Made by a program: the position numbers and the translations under genes. The notes beneath the pieces are model-generated. The model saw only the letters and a list, made by a program, of their open reading frames with translations. It was not told where the DNA came from and did no database searches. DNA of 64,000 nt, from positions 819,900-883,899 of the forward strand of contig CP092873.1 in NCBI GenBank assembly GCA_030710605.1, in the 5' to 3' direction. The stretch comes from Cordylochernes scorpioides (Eukaryota; Arthropoda; Arachnida; Pseudoscorpiones; Chernetidae). Positions within the stretch are counted from its first letter, which is position 1. Every line of letters starts with the position of its first letter. Shown piece after piece: positions 54,990 to 64,000 of this stretch.

Positions 54990-55205
54990 ATTGTCCTTAC
55001 TGAGACGAATACCATTTATAAGATTCCACATTTCAGTGTAGCTATATAAACAGAATTGTCCAATACAGTTTTTGAGCTTTGTGAATAGGTCTGATAGATT
55101 GAATTGGCGAAACAGCTGGGAGGGTTCATTACTGATGAGCCAAGTCCCTTCCCTTTTTTTGTCATCGCAGTAAGGATAGTAGAAGTTTGCTTTATGTATA
55201 TAAGA
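54990..55205 (+). repeat. family K copy (TTGGC subtype)
   Basis: GAATTGGCGAAACAGCTGGG, GGGTTCATTACTGATGAGCC, AAGTCCCTTCCC, GCAGTAAGGATAGTAGAAGT. Confidence 0.65.
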
Positions 55206-55238
55206 CACATTCGTACTTTAGTGTTTTCATTTACTGTA

Positions 55239-55467
55239 GATATACCTGTCGAACACTCCTCACTTTCTTACTGCTACTCTTTTTGTGTTGTTTTTTTTTT
55301 TGCTTCCCTCTTTCTCTTTCTTTTTTTTTTCTTTTTCTTCTGTCTATATCGTTGTTTCCTTTGTCTCATTTCTTTGTTCTTATGCATACCTCTGTTGAAT
55401 CCTGTATAGGGTCAGTGACCCTAAATAAAGGCTTTTTGTTGTTGTTGTTGTTGATATACCTGTCGAA
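55239..55467 (+). mobile_element. 5'-truncated LINE/SINE insertion, 15-bp TSD
   Basis: A perfect direct repeat GATATACCTGTCGAA at 55239-55253 and 55453-55467 encloses 199 bp ending GACCCTAAATAAAGGC-type sequence and (TTG)n. An AATAAA sits 20 bp from the tail. The same 3' end, inverted, is at 57760-57830 (GGACCCTAATAAAAGACTTT). Confidence 0.85.
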
Positions 55468-55569
55468 GACCTGTTACGCTAGAAAGATTGTTTTGTCTTT
55501 ATTAAAAAGAAAGTCTTACCTCAGCGAAACTTGTCTTTTATTTGAATTACAATGTTTGTGCATTGTGTG

Positions 55570-56385
55570 TAGGTAGGTAAAATATTTTATTGAACTTCAG
55601 ATTATTTGATTGTGGATTTCTAGTGAGTATCAATGAATAACTAACAGAGGCGATAGACCATGCAGTCCATCAGCTTTCCTGTTGACATTTTACTTTCGTT
55701 CTGGTACAACAATAAGGTAGTGGGCAGGCGTGAGATGGCATCCCAACCGCCGTGGAAACGCAGCCTTGGTGATCTCTCTATCTGATCTTAAACAGATAGA
55801 AAATTGTGTGTGTTAATAGAGATAAATAAAATCAAATTTGGTGCATAATACATTCCCATTATTGACGACTGTAAATTTCGCTATTTCTCCAATAAGCCTC
55901 TATCTATGGAATATAATGATTGATTTAGATATAAGGAGATAAATCTGGTTGGTGTATTCAATTAGAATGAAAAATTAGGAATCCACCAATCAATGAAGAA
56001 CCTATTAAATCTAGGCGTGAGATGCTAAATGGAGGTTAAGATAATTGGGAATATTGGTTTCCTCTTCTCACAGAACTCCAATTACAAAACTTACATTTTT
56101 CACACTAGTGGCTGTAAACTGTCTTCTTTTTTTATATTAAACTTTCAAATTTTTCGAGAGAAATCATTTTTCATTTCCGAGATCGGTAAAAAAATGTTTT
56201 TCTAATTAATTACTGATGCTATTGGTTATCGTATTTAATTTGAATATGTTGAACTCAATGTTTGTGAAATAAACAACGAATTTTGATTCATTCTTTCAGT
56301 TCCAAGGAAGCATTGAAATTTTATTGCATTCTTAAAAACAATTCTGTGACGTATAATAAACCATAATGGGGTTATATACTTCCTG
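55570..56385. other. AT-rich, no gene
   Basis: No recognisable element or coding motif. Confidence 0.4.
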
Positions 56386-56389
56386 AATT

Positions 56390-56740
56390 TCAGTATGACT
56401 GAAGCATCGCTTTTGCCGGTCCCAATCCCGGATGAAAAAGGAAGAGGAGCAGTAACATGCTCGCTATAAACCTGGACTCTACTGGCCTGGCTGATAGTAC
56501 CCTGTAAGGACAACAGGTATACAGGATGAGTTTGTACTCCATGTTAGGAGCGGCTGTAGATGGCATCTGTTCCTCATGTCAGAGATAGCCATTTCATTTC
56601 GAAGCTAAGTCAGTGGCCTGCTACTGAGTAGTGCTCCCACAGTCTTAATGACAAACTCAAACGTATTCTACTACACCCAATCATTATGGAGCTATACAAG
56701 CTTGATATCCTAATATGATTGAGTGGAGATAAGAAAGAAG
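56390..56740 (+). repeat. dispersed repeat D copy
   Basis: TTGCCGGTCCCAATCCCGGA, TCCATGTTAGGAGCGGCTGT, AGTGGAGATAAGAAAGAAGA. Confidence 0.65.
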
Positions 56741-56864
56741 AAGAAGTATGGCTGAATCATGTTTCTAATGCAATAGAGCGCCATATATATAAGAAATAAA
56801 ATTATAAAAAATAATGTTTATTTTTACAAACACACACACACACAAAACAAAATAAAAACTTACG

Positions 56865-57150
56865 CTATTATTACTGCGGTGAAAAACAGTGCTAAGGCTC
56901 GGCTCATCAGTGGTGAACCCTCCCAGCGGTTTCTCCAATCCAATCTACCTGACCGCTTTTGAATGCTCTAATACTGTACTGGGCGATAAAAGCTTATGTC
57001 CATAGTTTTCTAAAATACCATATTTAAGATTCAGTTATTCATTTCAGCATATAAAAGCAGAATGATCCAATACAGTATTAGATCTCTAAGAAGCGGTCTG
57101 GTAGATTAAATTGACGAAACCGCTGGGAAGGTTCACCACTGATAAAAAAA
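56865..57150. repeat. two facing family K copies
   Basis: A minus copy (56865-56990; CTGATGAGCCGAGCC) faces a plus copy (57050-57140; AGCGGT, TTGACGAAACCGCTGGGAAG) cut off at CTGATAAAA. Confidence 0.65.
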
Positions 57151-57223
57151 AACATGAAAGGAGAAAATATTTTTATATATATTTATCAAATTATAGATGG
57201 AGATTTTGCCTGGAGGAAATTGA

Positions 57224-57557
57224 TCTAAAGAGACAAGGGTCGCCTCTCCCGTCAAAATAGACGTCTAAACCAGACGCCATCTATTGACCGTCGCCGCAAA
57301 CTAGCGGCCTCAGGTCGGTGACAATGCCACAACACCAGCTTTGGCAAACTGAGAAGCGTCCACCTAGAGACCATCGTTGGCGCCATTATGGCCATTAGCC
57401 TGAAACCGTGGTCTCTAGGTGGACACTTTTCAGTTTGCCAAAGCTGGTGTTGTGGCTTTGTCACCGACCCGAGGCCGCTAGTTGCGGCGACGGTCAATAG
57501 ATGGCGTCTGGTATAGACGTCTATTTTTACGGGAGAGGCGACCCTTGGCTCTTTAGA
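57224..57557. repeat. large foldback of repeat E, about 150-bp arms
   Basis: A nearly perfect inverted repeat from TCTAAAGAGACAAGGGTCGC to GCGACCCTTGGCTCTTTAGA around a loop of about 30 bp. The arms hold CCATCTATTGACCGTCGCCG and ACACCAGCTTTGGCAAACTG. It is much GC-richer than the window. No ORF. Confidence 0.85.
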
Positions 57558-57676
57558 TTTATTAAAATATAATTCTATTTCTCAGCCCTCATCTATCAGT
57601 ATAGTGTTTGAGTAATATATCTTGGCCTAGGAAAACTTTTGCCATCTTAACCCAACCTACCTCATTTTATAAATGT

Positions 57677-57883
57677 TGATCAATATCAATAGAGGCTATA
57701 TAACGGAACATGATTTATTATTTTGACGTTACAAACATTGTATAATTATCTGCATAAATGACAATAAACAACAACAACAAACAACAACAAAAAGTCTTTT
57801 ATTAGGGTCCATTGCCCTGTATGGATTGGTCATACAACAACAAAATAATACAGTAATATTTTCTCCTTTTCCCCATGTGCACA
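57677..57883 (-). repeat. duplicated segment A, copy 1 (contains LINE tail)
   Basis: 207 bp identical to 58671-58877. It includes, in minus orientation, a LINE 3' end with (TTG)n tail (about 57758-57830). Confidence 0.9.
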
Positions 57884-58249
57884 TGCGTCTTTGTTTGAAA
57901 AGGGATTTATTTACACATCTGTTCTAAAACTTTCCTCACTACCTCTTTTGTGTATGAATCTATTTACAATTGATCTGTAGAAATTATAGAGTTCTATTGC
58001 TATATTTTTCTTTTCTGAAATAGTTCTCAGCGTCTGCAGTGAGTTGCTAAATCTCCAGAAGGTGTTTTTAAGTTTTTCCTCAAAATGACAATAAACATAC
58101 CAGAAAGAATATATACAGAGTTATACATTATATTTGAGTGACTAAAATTAAGTCTTTTTCTATATCATATTGGTTATTAAAACAAACACCATAGGTTGTA
58201 TATGGCGTATTTAGTAACAAATCCTTTTTGTATCAATTGTTTAATTATT

Positions 58250-58389
58250 AAAGACTGTCTCGATCAAAAACGAAGTTCAAATTGATTTTTTTAACATGTG
58301 AATATCATTATTTTGTAAATAGGTGTCAACAAGGGACAGTCTAATATAAGCTATATAAAAAGTCCAAACAACTATTTAATTATGATGAT
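58250..58389. repeat. duplicated segment B, copy 1
   Basis: 140 bp identical to 58535-58674; begins AAAGACTGTCTCGATCAAAA and contains a GACTGTC...GACAGTC inverted pair at its ends. Confidence 0.9.
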
Positions 58390-58534
58390 TTAGCACGCCA
58401 TCTATCATGAAAATTCGAAACTATTATAGACACGATGTGGGAAAATAGTACAAATGTGATATTAGTAAATTAAATTTAATTGACATCTATCGTTAAAATT
58501 TATTTGTGTAAAATTTTTACGATAGATGGCAAAT

Positions 58535-58877
58535 AAAGACTGTCTCGATCAAAAACGAAGTTCAAATTGATTTTTTTAACATGTGAATATCATTATTTTG
58601 TAAATAGGTGTCAACAAGGGACAGTCTAATATAAGCTATATAAAAAGTCCAAACAACTATTTAATTATGATGATCAATATCAATAGAGGCTATATAACGG
58701 AACATGATTTATTATTTTGACGTTACAAACATTGTATAATTATCTGCATAAATGACAATAAACAACAACAACAAACAACAACAAAAAGTCTTTTATTAGG
58801 GTCCATTGCCCTGTATGGATTGGTCATACAACAACAAAATAATACAGTAATATTTTCTCCTTTTCCCCATGTGCACA
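58535..58877. repeat. fused second copies of segments B and A
   Basis: B (58535-58674) joins A (58671-58877) at the 4-bp microhomology TGAT. The whole block interrupts a short sequence, ATTTTTACGATAGATGGCAA, which is present on both sides (58513 and 58880). Confidence 0.9.
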
Positions 58878-58984
58878 AAATTTTTACGATAGATGGCAAA
58901 TAAATTTAATTTACTAATATATATTGGTTATGAAAACATATTTTGCGGTAGAGCTTTGCTCGATGCAATACCTTGAAATTATAT

Positions 58985-59270
58985 GTATGTACCTCTACAG
59001 ACCTATAAGCTTATGTCCATAGTTCACTAAACACCCCTAAGCTGCTTTCCATAGTAAATACAGGGTATATTCCAAACCAATCCAATACAATAGTAGAGCG
59101 GTCTAGAGATTAATTTGGCGAAACCGCTGAGAGGGTTTACTACTGATGAGCCAAGCTCTCTCATTCAATAACTCATATCATTGCAGTAAGGTCTGTAGAG
59201 ATAATATTCGATGATATTTAAAAGAAACGCATTGCCAGTAAATTTATTTGTGTAAAATGTGATATTATAG
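58985..59270 (+). repeat. family K copy (GAGAGGG subtype)
   Basis: GAGCGGTCTAGAGATTAATT, TTGGCGAAACCGCTGAGAGG, CTACTGATGAGCCAAGCTCT, then GCAGTAAGGTCTGTAGAGAT. Closest to 13924-14290. Confidence 0.75.
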
Positions 59271-59329
59271 ACGCGTATGATTCTTTTAAAAATAAAACAA
59301 ATTCTACTGCCCTTACTGTAATGGAAAAA

Positions 59330-59740
59330 CTATATAATTAACAGGCTTCTATCTAAATTACATAGTGTCCCGAGCACAAACACGCTATACCGATTAAAGC
59401 TAAACGCTTCGAGGCAAAAAGATGGAATTCCCAAGACATCCAAGTTTATCACCTTCATAAATTGAAAGCGTCAATGCATCGCTAGCTTCAACTTTGACCT
59501 TTATAGAATTTCTTGATTATTAAAATAAAGAAATGTTGACTTAGGGAATAGGTCATTTGGATACCTATTAGTTTACAACAGCAATTTGGAATTTTAACTG
59601 GTTCCTTTGGGTTAGGAAATGTCTTTACATAATATATAATGGAATATACATGTTCTCATGATATGCGCTAACAATATATATGAGTTTTTTCAAACAAATA
59701 ATATGAATAAATAGTACCAAACTGAATTGTCATGCATTAG
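59330..59740. other. AT-rich, no gene
   Basis: Nothing recognised. Confidence 0.4.
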
Positions 59741-59744
59741 CGCG

Positions 59745-60000
59745 CCATCTGTTATCAAAATACGAAAATATTTTAGACGCGTATGATTCTTTTAAAGATA
59801 AAACAATTTCTACTGCCCTTACTGCAATGTAAAAATTAATGGGAGGGCCTGGGTCATTAGTGGTGAACCCTCCCAGCGGTTTCGCCAGTTTAATCTATAT
59901 ATTGAATTGTACTGGGATCAAATGGATACATTAAGACATCTGATTGTGAAACTAAAAGTTGCTGATGGCTTGCGCCATCTATTGGAATAAATATCAACTA
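59745..60000 (-). repeat. family K copy and hammerhead-element tail
   Basis: 59745-59905 (minus: CTGGCGAAACCGCTGGGAGG, CCACTAATGACCCAGGCC). Then 59945-60000 GTTGCTGATGGCTTGCGCCA, the tail found at 11095. Confidence 0.65.
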
Positions 60001-60039
60001 CTCTTTGATTTTTTAAATTTATTTTATTGAACTTTTCAG

Positions 60040-61170
60040 AAGTCAGATAGGTGAGCTTCACAGATTCTGCTTATACTGGACAAAAGTCGAACACTGTTTT
60101 GCTATTAGTGAAAATGTTGCTTATAGATACCTGTCCTATTTTACCTACATTTGCTTCTCGTATTCTGTTCAAACTGGATTAAAGTAGAACACTGTTCAAT
60201 TGTTATTGAAATTGAAGATTTATTTGAACTGTCTTGAATCCACATACATGTGATTTACAGATTCTGTTCATACTGGACAAAAGCTTAACATTGTTTTGCT
60301 ATTATTGAAATTGTTGCTTATAGATACCTGTCCTATTTTACATACATTTTCTTCTCGTATTCTGTTCAAAAACTGGATAAAAGTCGAACACTGCTTGAAT
60401 GTTATTGAAATTGATGCATCGATATACCTATCCAGGGAACATTCATGTTTTCTCCATAGATTCTGTTTATACTACAAAAAATCTCTATATTTTCTGGCTG
60501 CTATTGAAATTGAAGTTTCTAGTTAGCTGCCTGGTAACATACATGTGCTTTACAGATTCTGTTCATACTGTACAAATGTCGAACACTGTTTGAATTTTAT
60601 TGAAATTGTTGTTTATAGATACCTGTCCTATTTACATACATTTGTTTCACAGATTCTGTTCATACTGGACAAAAGTCGAACACTCTTTGAATGTTACTGA
60701 ATTTAAAGATTTCATTGAACTCTCTTGGGGTCAGATACATGTGCTTTACAGATTCTGTTCATACTGGACAAAAGCCAAACACGGTTTAGCTATTATTGAA
60801 ATTGTTGTTTATAGATACCTATCCTATTTACATACATTTGCTTTACAGATTCTGTTCATTCTGGATAAAAGTCAAACACCATTTTGATATTATTGAAATT
60901 TCTAGATACATTCCCAGAAGATACATGCCCAGAAAACATTCATATTCTTCACAGATTCTATTTATACTGCAAAAAGGCCTAATATTATTTTGCTTTTATT
61001 GAAATTGAAGTTTCTAGATACTTGTTTGGTCATATACATTTCTTTCACAGATTATGTTCATACTGCAAAAGAAGACAAACATTATTTTGCTGTTAATGAA
61101 ATCATTGTTTTAATGGAATTGACTGGCGCTACATGTGGGTATCCTTATTACTAAAAGTTATGTTCATGGT
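60040..61170 (+). repeat. tandem repeat, about 98-bp units, 11-12 copies
   Basis: Degenerate units with CAGATTCTGTTCATACTGGA, CAAAAGTCGAACACTGTTT, ATTATTGAAATTGTTG and ATAGATACCTGTCCTATTT. Units start at about 60060, 60158, 60257, 60357, 60457, 60553, 60650, 60747, 60845, 60950 and 61048. Older than the neighbouring minisatellite, judging by divergence. Confidence 0.88.
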
Positions 61171-61274
61171 GCAAGCGCAATGTCATCTTCTTACTCTTCA
61201 TACACAGAGAACATGATCCGGCCATCCTTGCAGCCCTCTATATGGCAGACATTAATCCAGAAGAGGACATCCAT

Positions 61275-62996
61275 ACGGACAAGACATATCAGTTGGCCGG
61301 TATTGTGATCAGGGTGTATGGACCGATCTGATCCATGGACAAGACACCACCACCACCTCAGTTGGCCGGTATTGTGATCAGGGTGAACGGACCGATCTGT
61401 TCCATGGACAAGACACCACCACCACAACCTCCTTTGGCCGGTATTGTGATCAGGGTGCACGGACCGATCTGATCTGCTCCATGGACAAGACACCACCACC
61501 ACCTCGGTTGGCCGATATTGTGATCAGGGTGTATGGACCGATCTGATCTGTTCTATGGACAAGACACCACCACCACCTCGGTTGGCCGGTATTGTGATTA
61601 GGGTGCATGGACTGATCTGATCTGCTCCATGGACAAGACACCTCAGTTGGCCGGTATTATGATCAGGGTGCATGGACCGATCTGATATGCTCCATGGACA
61701 AGACACCTCAGTTGGCCGGTATTGTGATCAGGGTGCATGGACCGATTTGATCTGCTCCATGGACAAGACACCACCACCAATTAAGTTGGCCGGTATTGTG
61801 ATCAGGGTGCATGGACCGATCTGATATGCTCCATGGACAAGACACCACCACCAATTAAGTTGGCCGGTATTGTGATCAGGGTGCATGGACCGATCTGATC
61901 TGTTTCATGGACAAGACACCACCACCACCTCAGTTGGCCGGTATTGTGATCAGGGTGCATGGACCCATCTGATCTGCTCCATGGACAAGACACCACCACC
62001 TCAGTTGGCCGGTATTGTGATCAGGGTCCATGGACCGATCTGTTCTGTTCCATGGACAAGACACCACCACCACCTCAGTTGGCCGGTATTGTGATCAGGG
62101 TGTACGGACCGATCTGATCTGCTCCATGGACAAGACACCACCACCACCTCAGTTGGCCGGTATTGTGATCAGGGTGCATGAACCAATCTGTTCCATGGAC
62201 AAGACACCACCACCACCTCAGTTGGCCGGTATTGTGATCAGGGTGTACGGACCGATCTGATCTGCTCCATGGACAAGACACCACCACCACCTCAGTTGGC
62301 CGGTATTGTGATCAGGGTGCATGGACCAATCTGTTCCATGGACAAGACACCACCACCTCAGTTGGCCGGTATTGTGATCAGGGTGCATGGACCAATCTGT
62401 TCCATGGACAAGACACCACCACCACCTCAGTTGGCCGGTATTGTGATCAGGGTGTACGGACCGATCTGATCTGCTCCATGGACAAGACACCACCACCACC
62501 TCAGTTGGCCGGTATTGTGATCAGGGTGCATGGACCGATCTGATCTGCTCCATGGACAAGACACCACCTCAGTTGGCCGGTATTGTGATCAGGGGTGCAT
62601 GGACCAATCTGTTCCATGGACAAGACACCACCACCACCTCAGTTGGCCGGTATTGTGATCAGGGTGTACGGACCGATCTGATCTGCTCCATGGACAAGAC
62701 ACCACCACCACCTCAGTTGGCCGGTATTGTGATCAGGGTGCATGGACCGATCTGATCTGCTCCATGGACAAGACACCACCTCAGTTGGCCGGTATTGTGA
62801 TCAGGGTGCATGGACCAATCTGTTCCATAGACAAGACACCACCACCACCTCAGTTGGCCGGTATTGTGATCAGGGTGTACGGACCGATCTGATCTGCTCC
62901 ATGGACAAGACACCACCACCACCTCAGTTGGCCGGTATTGTGATCAGAGGGCATGGACCGATCTGATCTGCTCCATGGACAATACACCACCACAGA
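61275..62996. repeat. GC-rich minisatellite, 63-77-bp units, about 24 copies
   Basis: Units contain GTTGGCCGGTATTGTGATCA, GGGTGCATGGACCGATCTGA, TCTGCTCCATGGACAAGACA and (CCA)3-4. Long units have an extra GATCTGAT and short ones do not. In the second half long and short units alternate in a partly regular order. Units of 63 bp keep a frame, so peptides of repeated MDKTPPPPQLAGIVIRVHGP appear, but long units shift it. Confidence 0.95.
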
Positions 62997-63004
62997 GAAC
63001 ATAA

Positions 63005-63500
63005 AAAAAGCGAAACATGTTTTCTCCGTTATTTAAATCGAAAGTTTCTATAGACAGGTTACATAGAGGTTATGAACACATGCTCTGCGGTAGCCAACTA
63101 ACATCTCACATTGTGTGCTCCCACATTGTGTGTTGGAGTGTAATTAATATGGGTAGGGATTTGTGGTCCACAAGAAATTATTTTTTAAAGCTGAGGCAAT
63201 TAATCTTCCTGCCATATTTCTGCTCGAGCCTTTTTTTCCCGGAATTAATGACCGAAACAAAATTGCTTGGAGATTTTTGCTGCTTTAATCCCATTCTTTT
63301 TTTTTTTAAGTTTTATTATATTTTATAAACCACCAAACATTAAAATTGATTATTCAGATTTGGGTTCATTTTTAAAGAAATTGATGGGATTTCTCATACA
63401 CAAATCCCTTCGCCTTCTCTATAGAAAAATTCCAATGTATTCAACGTGGAACAAAAAAAGAAGAAGGTAATTAAAGAGCTTGTTGATTTTTGTTCTGAAT
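63005..63500. other. no gene recognised
   Basis: AT-rich. A small duplication CACATTGTGTG at 63109 and 63123. Confidence 0.4.
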
Positions 63501-63504
63501 AATA

Positions 63505-64000
63505 CTGATGGACAGAACTTAAGGAAGTTGTGCCTTTAGCATGTATATCGGGATTCAGACAATAACTCTGAAAGATATTACAGTGACCTTTATTGAAGAC
63601 ACACGAGATAACCAATTTACACCCATGGACAAAACTTAAAGAAGTTGTACCTATCAGCATGTGTATCGGGATTCAGACAATAACTCTGAAAGATATTACA
63701 GTGACCTTTATTGAAGACACACAAGATAACCAAAATATACACTCATGTGGACAAAACTTAAGGAAGTTGTACCTTTTATAATTTATTATCGGTATTTACA
63801 CAATAATTCCAAAATATATTACAGTGAACTTTATGAAGACCCACGAGATAACCAATATACACCCATGGACAAAACTTAAAGAAGTTGTACCTATCAGCAT
63901 GTGTATCGGGATTATGACAATAACTCTGTAAGATATTACAATGACCTTTATTGAAGACACACGAGATAACCAATATACACCCATGGACAAAACTTAAAGA
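63505..64000 (-). repeat. 118-bp satellite array, continues past window
   Basis: About 4 units with the 42-bp block present (TTATTGAAGACACACGAGAT), minus orientation, running off the right edge. Confidence 0.92.

Noticed and set aside
55104..55576. 101- and 129-aa ORFs rich in Phe, Leu and Ser
   Set aside because: They are translations of the T-rich LINE insertion and its flanks, whose boundaries are set by the 15-bp duplication.

Overview
This is a eukaryotic, almost certainly invertebrate animal, window. It is AT-rich, has no operons or dense coding, and consists almost entirely of transposable elements and tandem repeats. The evidence for an animal is a tRNA-Phe and tRNA-Gly of metazoan type, a U6 snRNA-like copy, Ty3/gypsy and Ty1/copia LTR retrotransposons, Tc1/mariner/Tigger transposons, Helitron-type ends, tRNA-derived SINEs and LINE 3' tails. 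The U6 copy carries the CAAAATCG variant that I associate with arthropods rather than vertebrates, which weakly suggests a protostome. I cannot name the species. A 100-N block at 13824-13923 shows this is a scaffold with an assembly gap. No complete host protein gene is visible. The only host-gene candidates are two weak exon-like stretches (1-330 and about 42830-43090).

Layout. 0-1.7 kb: SINE, a hammerhead-ribozyme element and a solo LTR. 1.88-6.5 kb: a young minus-strand Ty3/gypsy element, complete with LTRs, PBS, PPT and TSD. 6.5-14.5 kb: foldback elements, TA-flanked MITEs, a 25/28-bp minisatellite, a mini-Helitron carrying a decayed tRNA-Gly, and a U6 copy. 15-27 kb: LINE 3' ends, a DD37D mariner, SINEs and arrays of a 118-bp unit. 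27.7-32.4 kb: a complete minus-strand Ty1/copia element with LTRs 3 mismatches apart. 33-45 kb: tandem Helitron-like ends, a 76-bp form of the 118-bp unit, a 122-bp array, SINE foldbacks and more hammerhead-element copies. 44.5-47.3 kb: a 5'-truncated second gypsy element. 47.76-53.08 kb: the two halves of a Tigger-like element. They bracket about 4 kb holding a second tRNA-Gly mini-Helitron, a tRNA-Phe gene, a short LINE insertion and the back half of a Tc1 transposase. 53-64 kb: retroposon tails with target-site duplications, a long foldback, a recent complex duplication at 57.7-58.9 kb, and two adjacent tandem arrays (about 98 bp and about 63-77 bp units) at 60.0-63.0 kb.

The most interesting signals are RNA-level. 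(1) A dispersed element contains a textbook type I hammerhead ribozyme core (942-983, minus) with decayed relatives at 7.6, 41.07, 41.87 and 42.15 kb. (2) A very abundant short repeat, here called family K, has three helices that hold across copies, two of them with paired changes. They can form a pseudoknot around GAAA and CTGATGA motifs. (3) tRNA-Gly copies sit inside short elements with Helitron termini. In all three LTR elements the reading-frame breaks mostly fall in or near A/T homopolymers although the LTRs are nearly identical. That fits either very recent decay or indel errors in the assembly.
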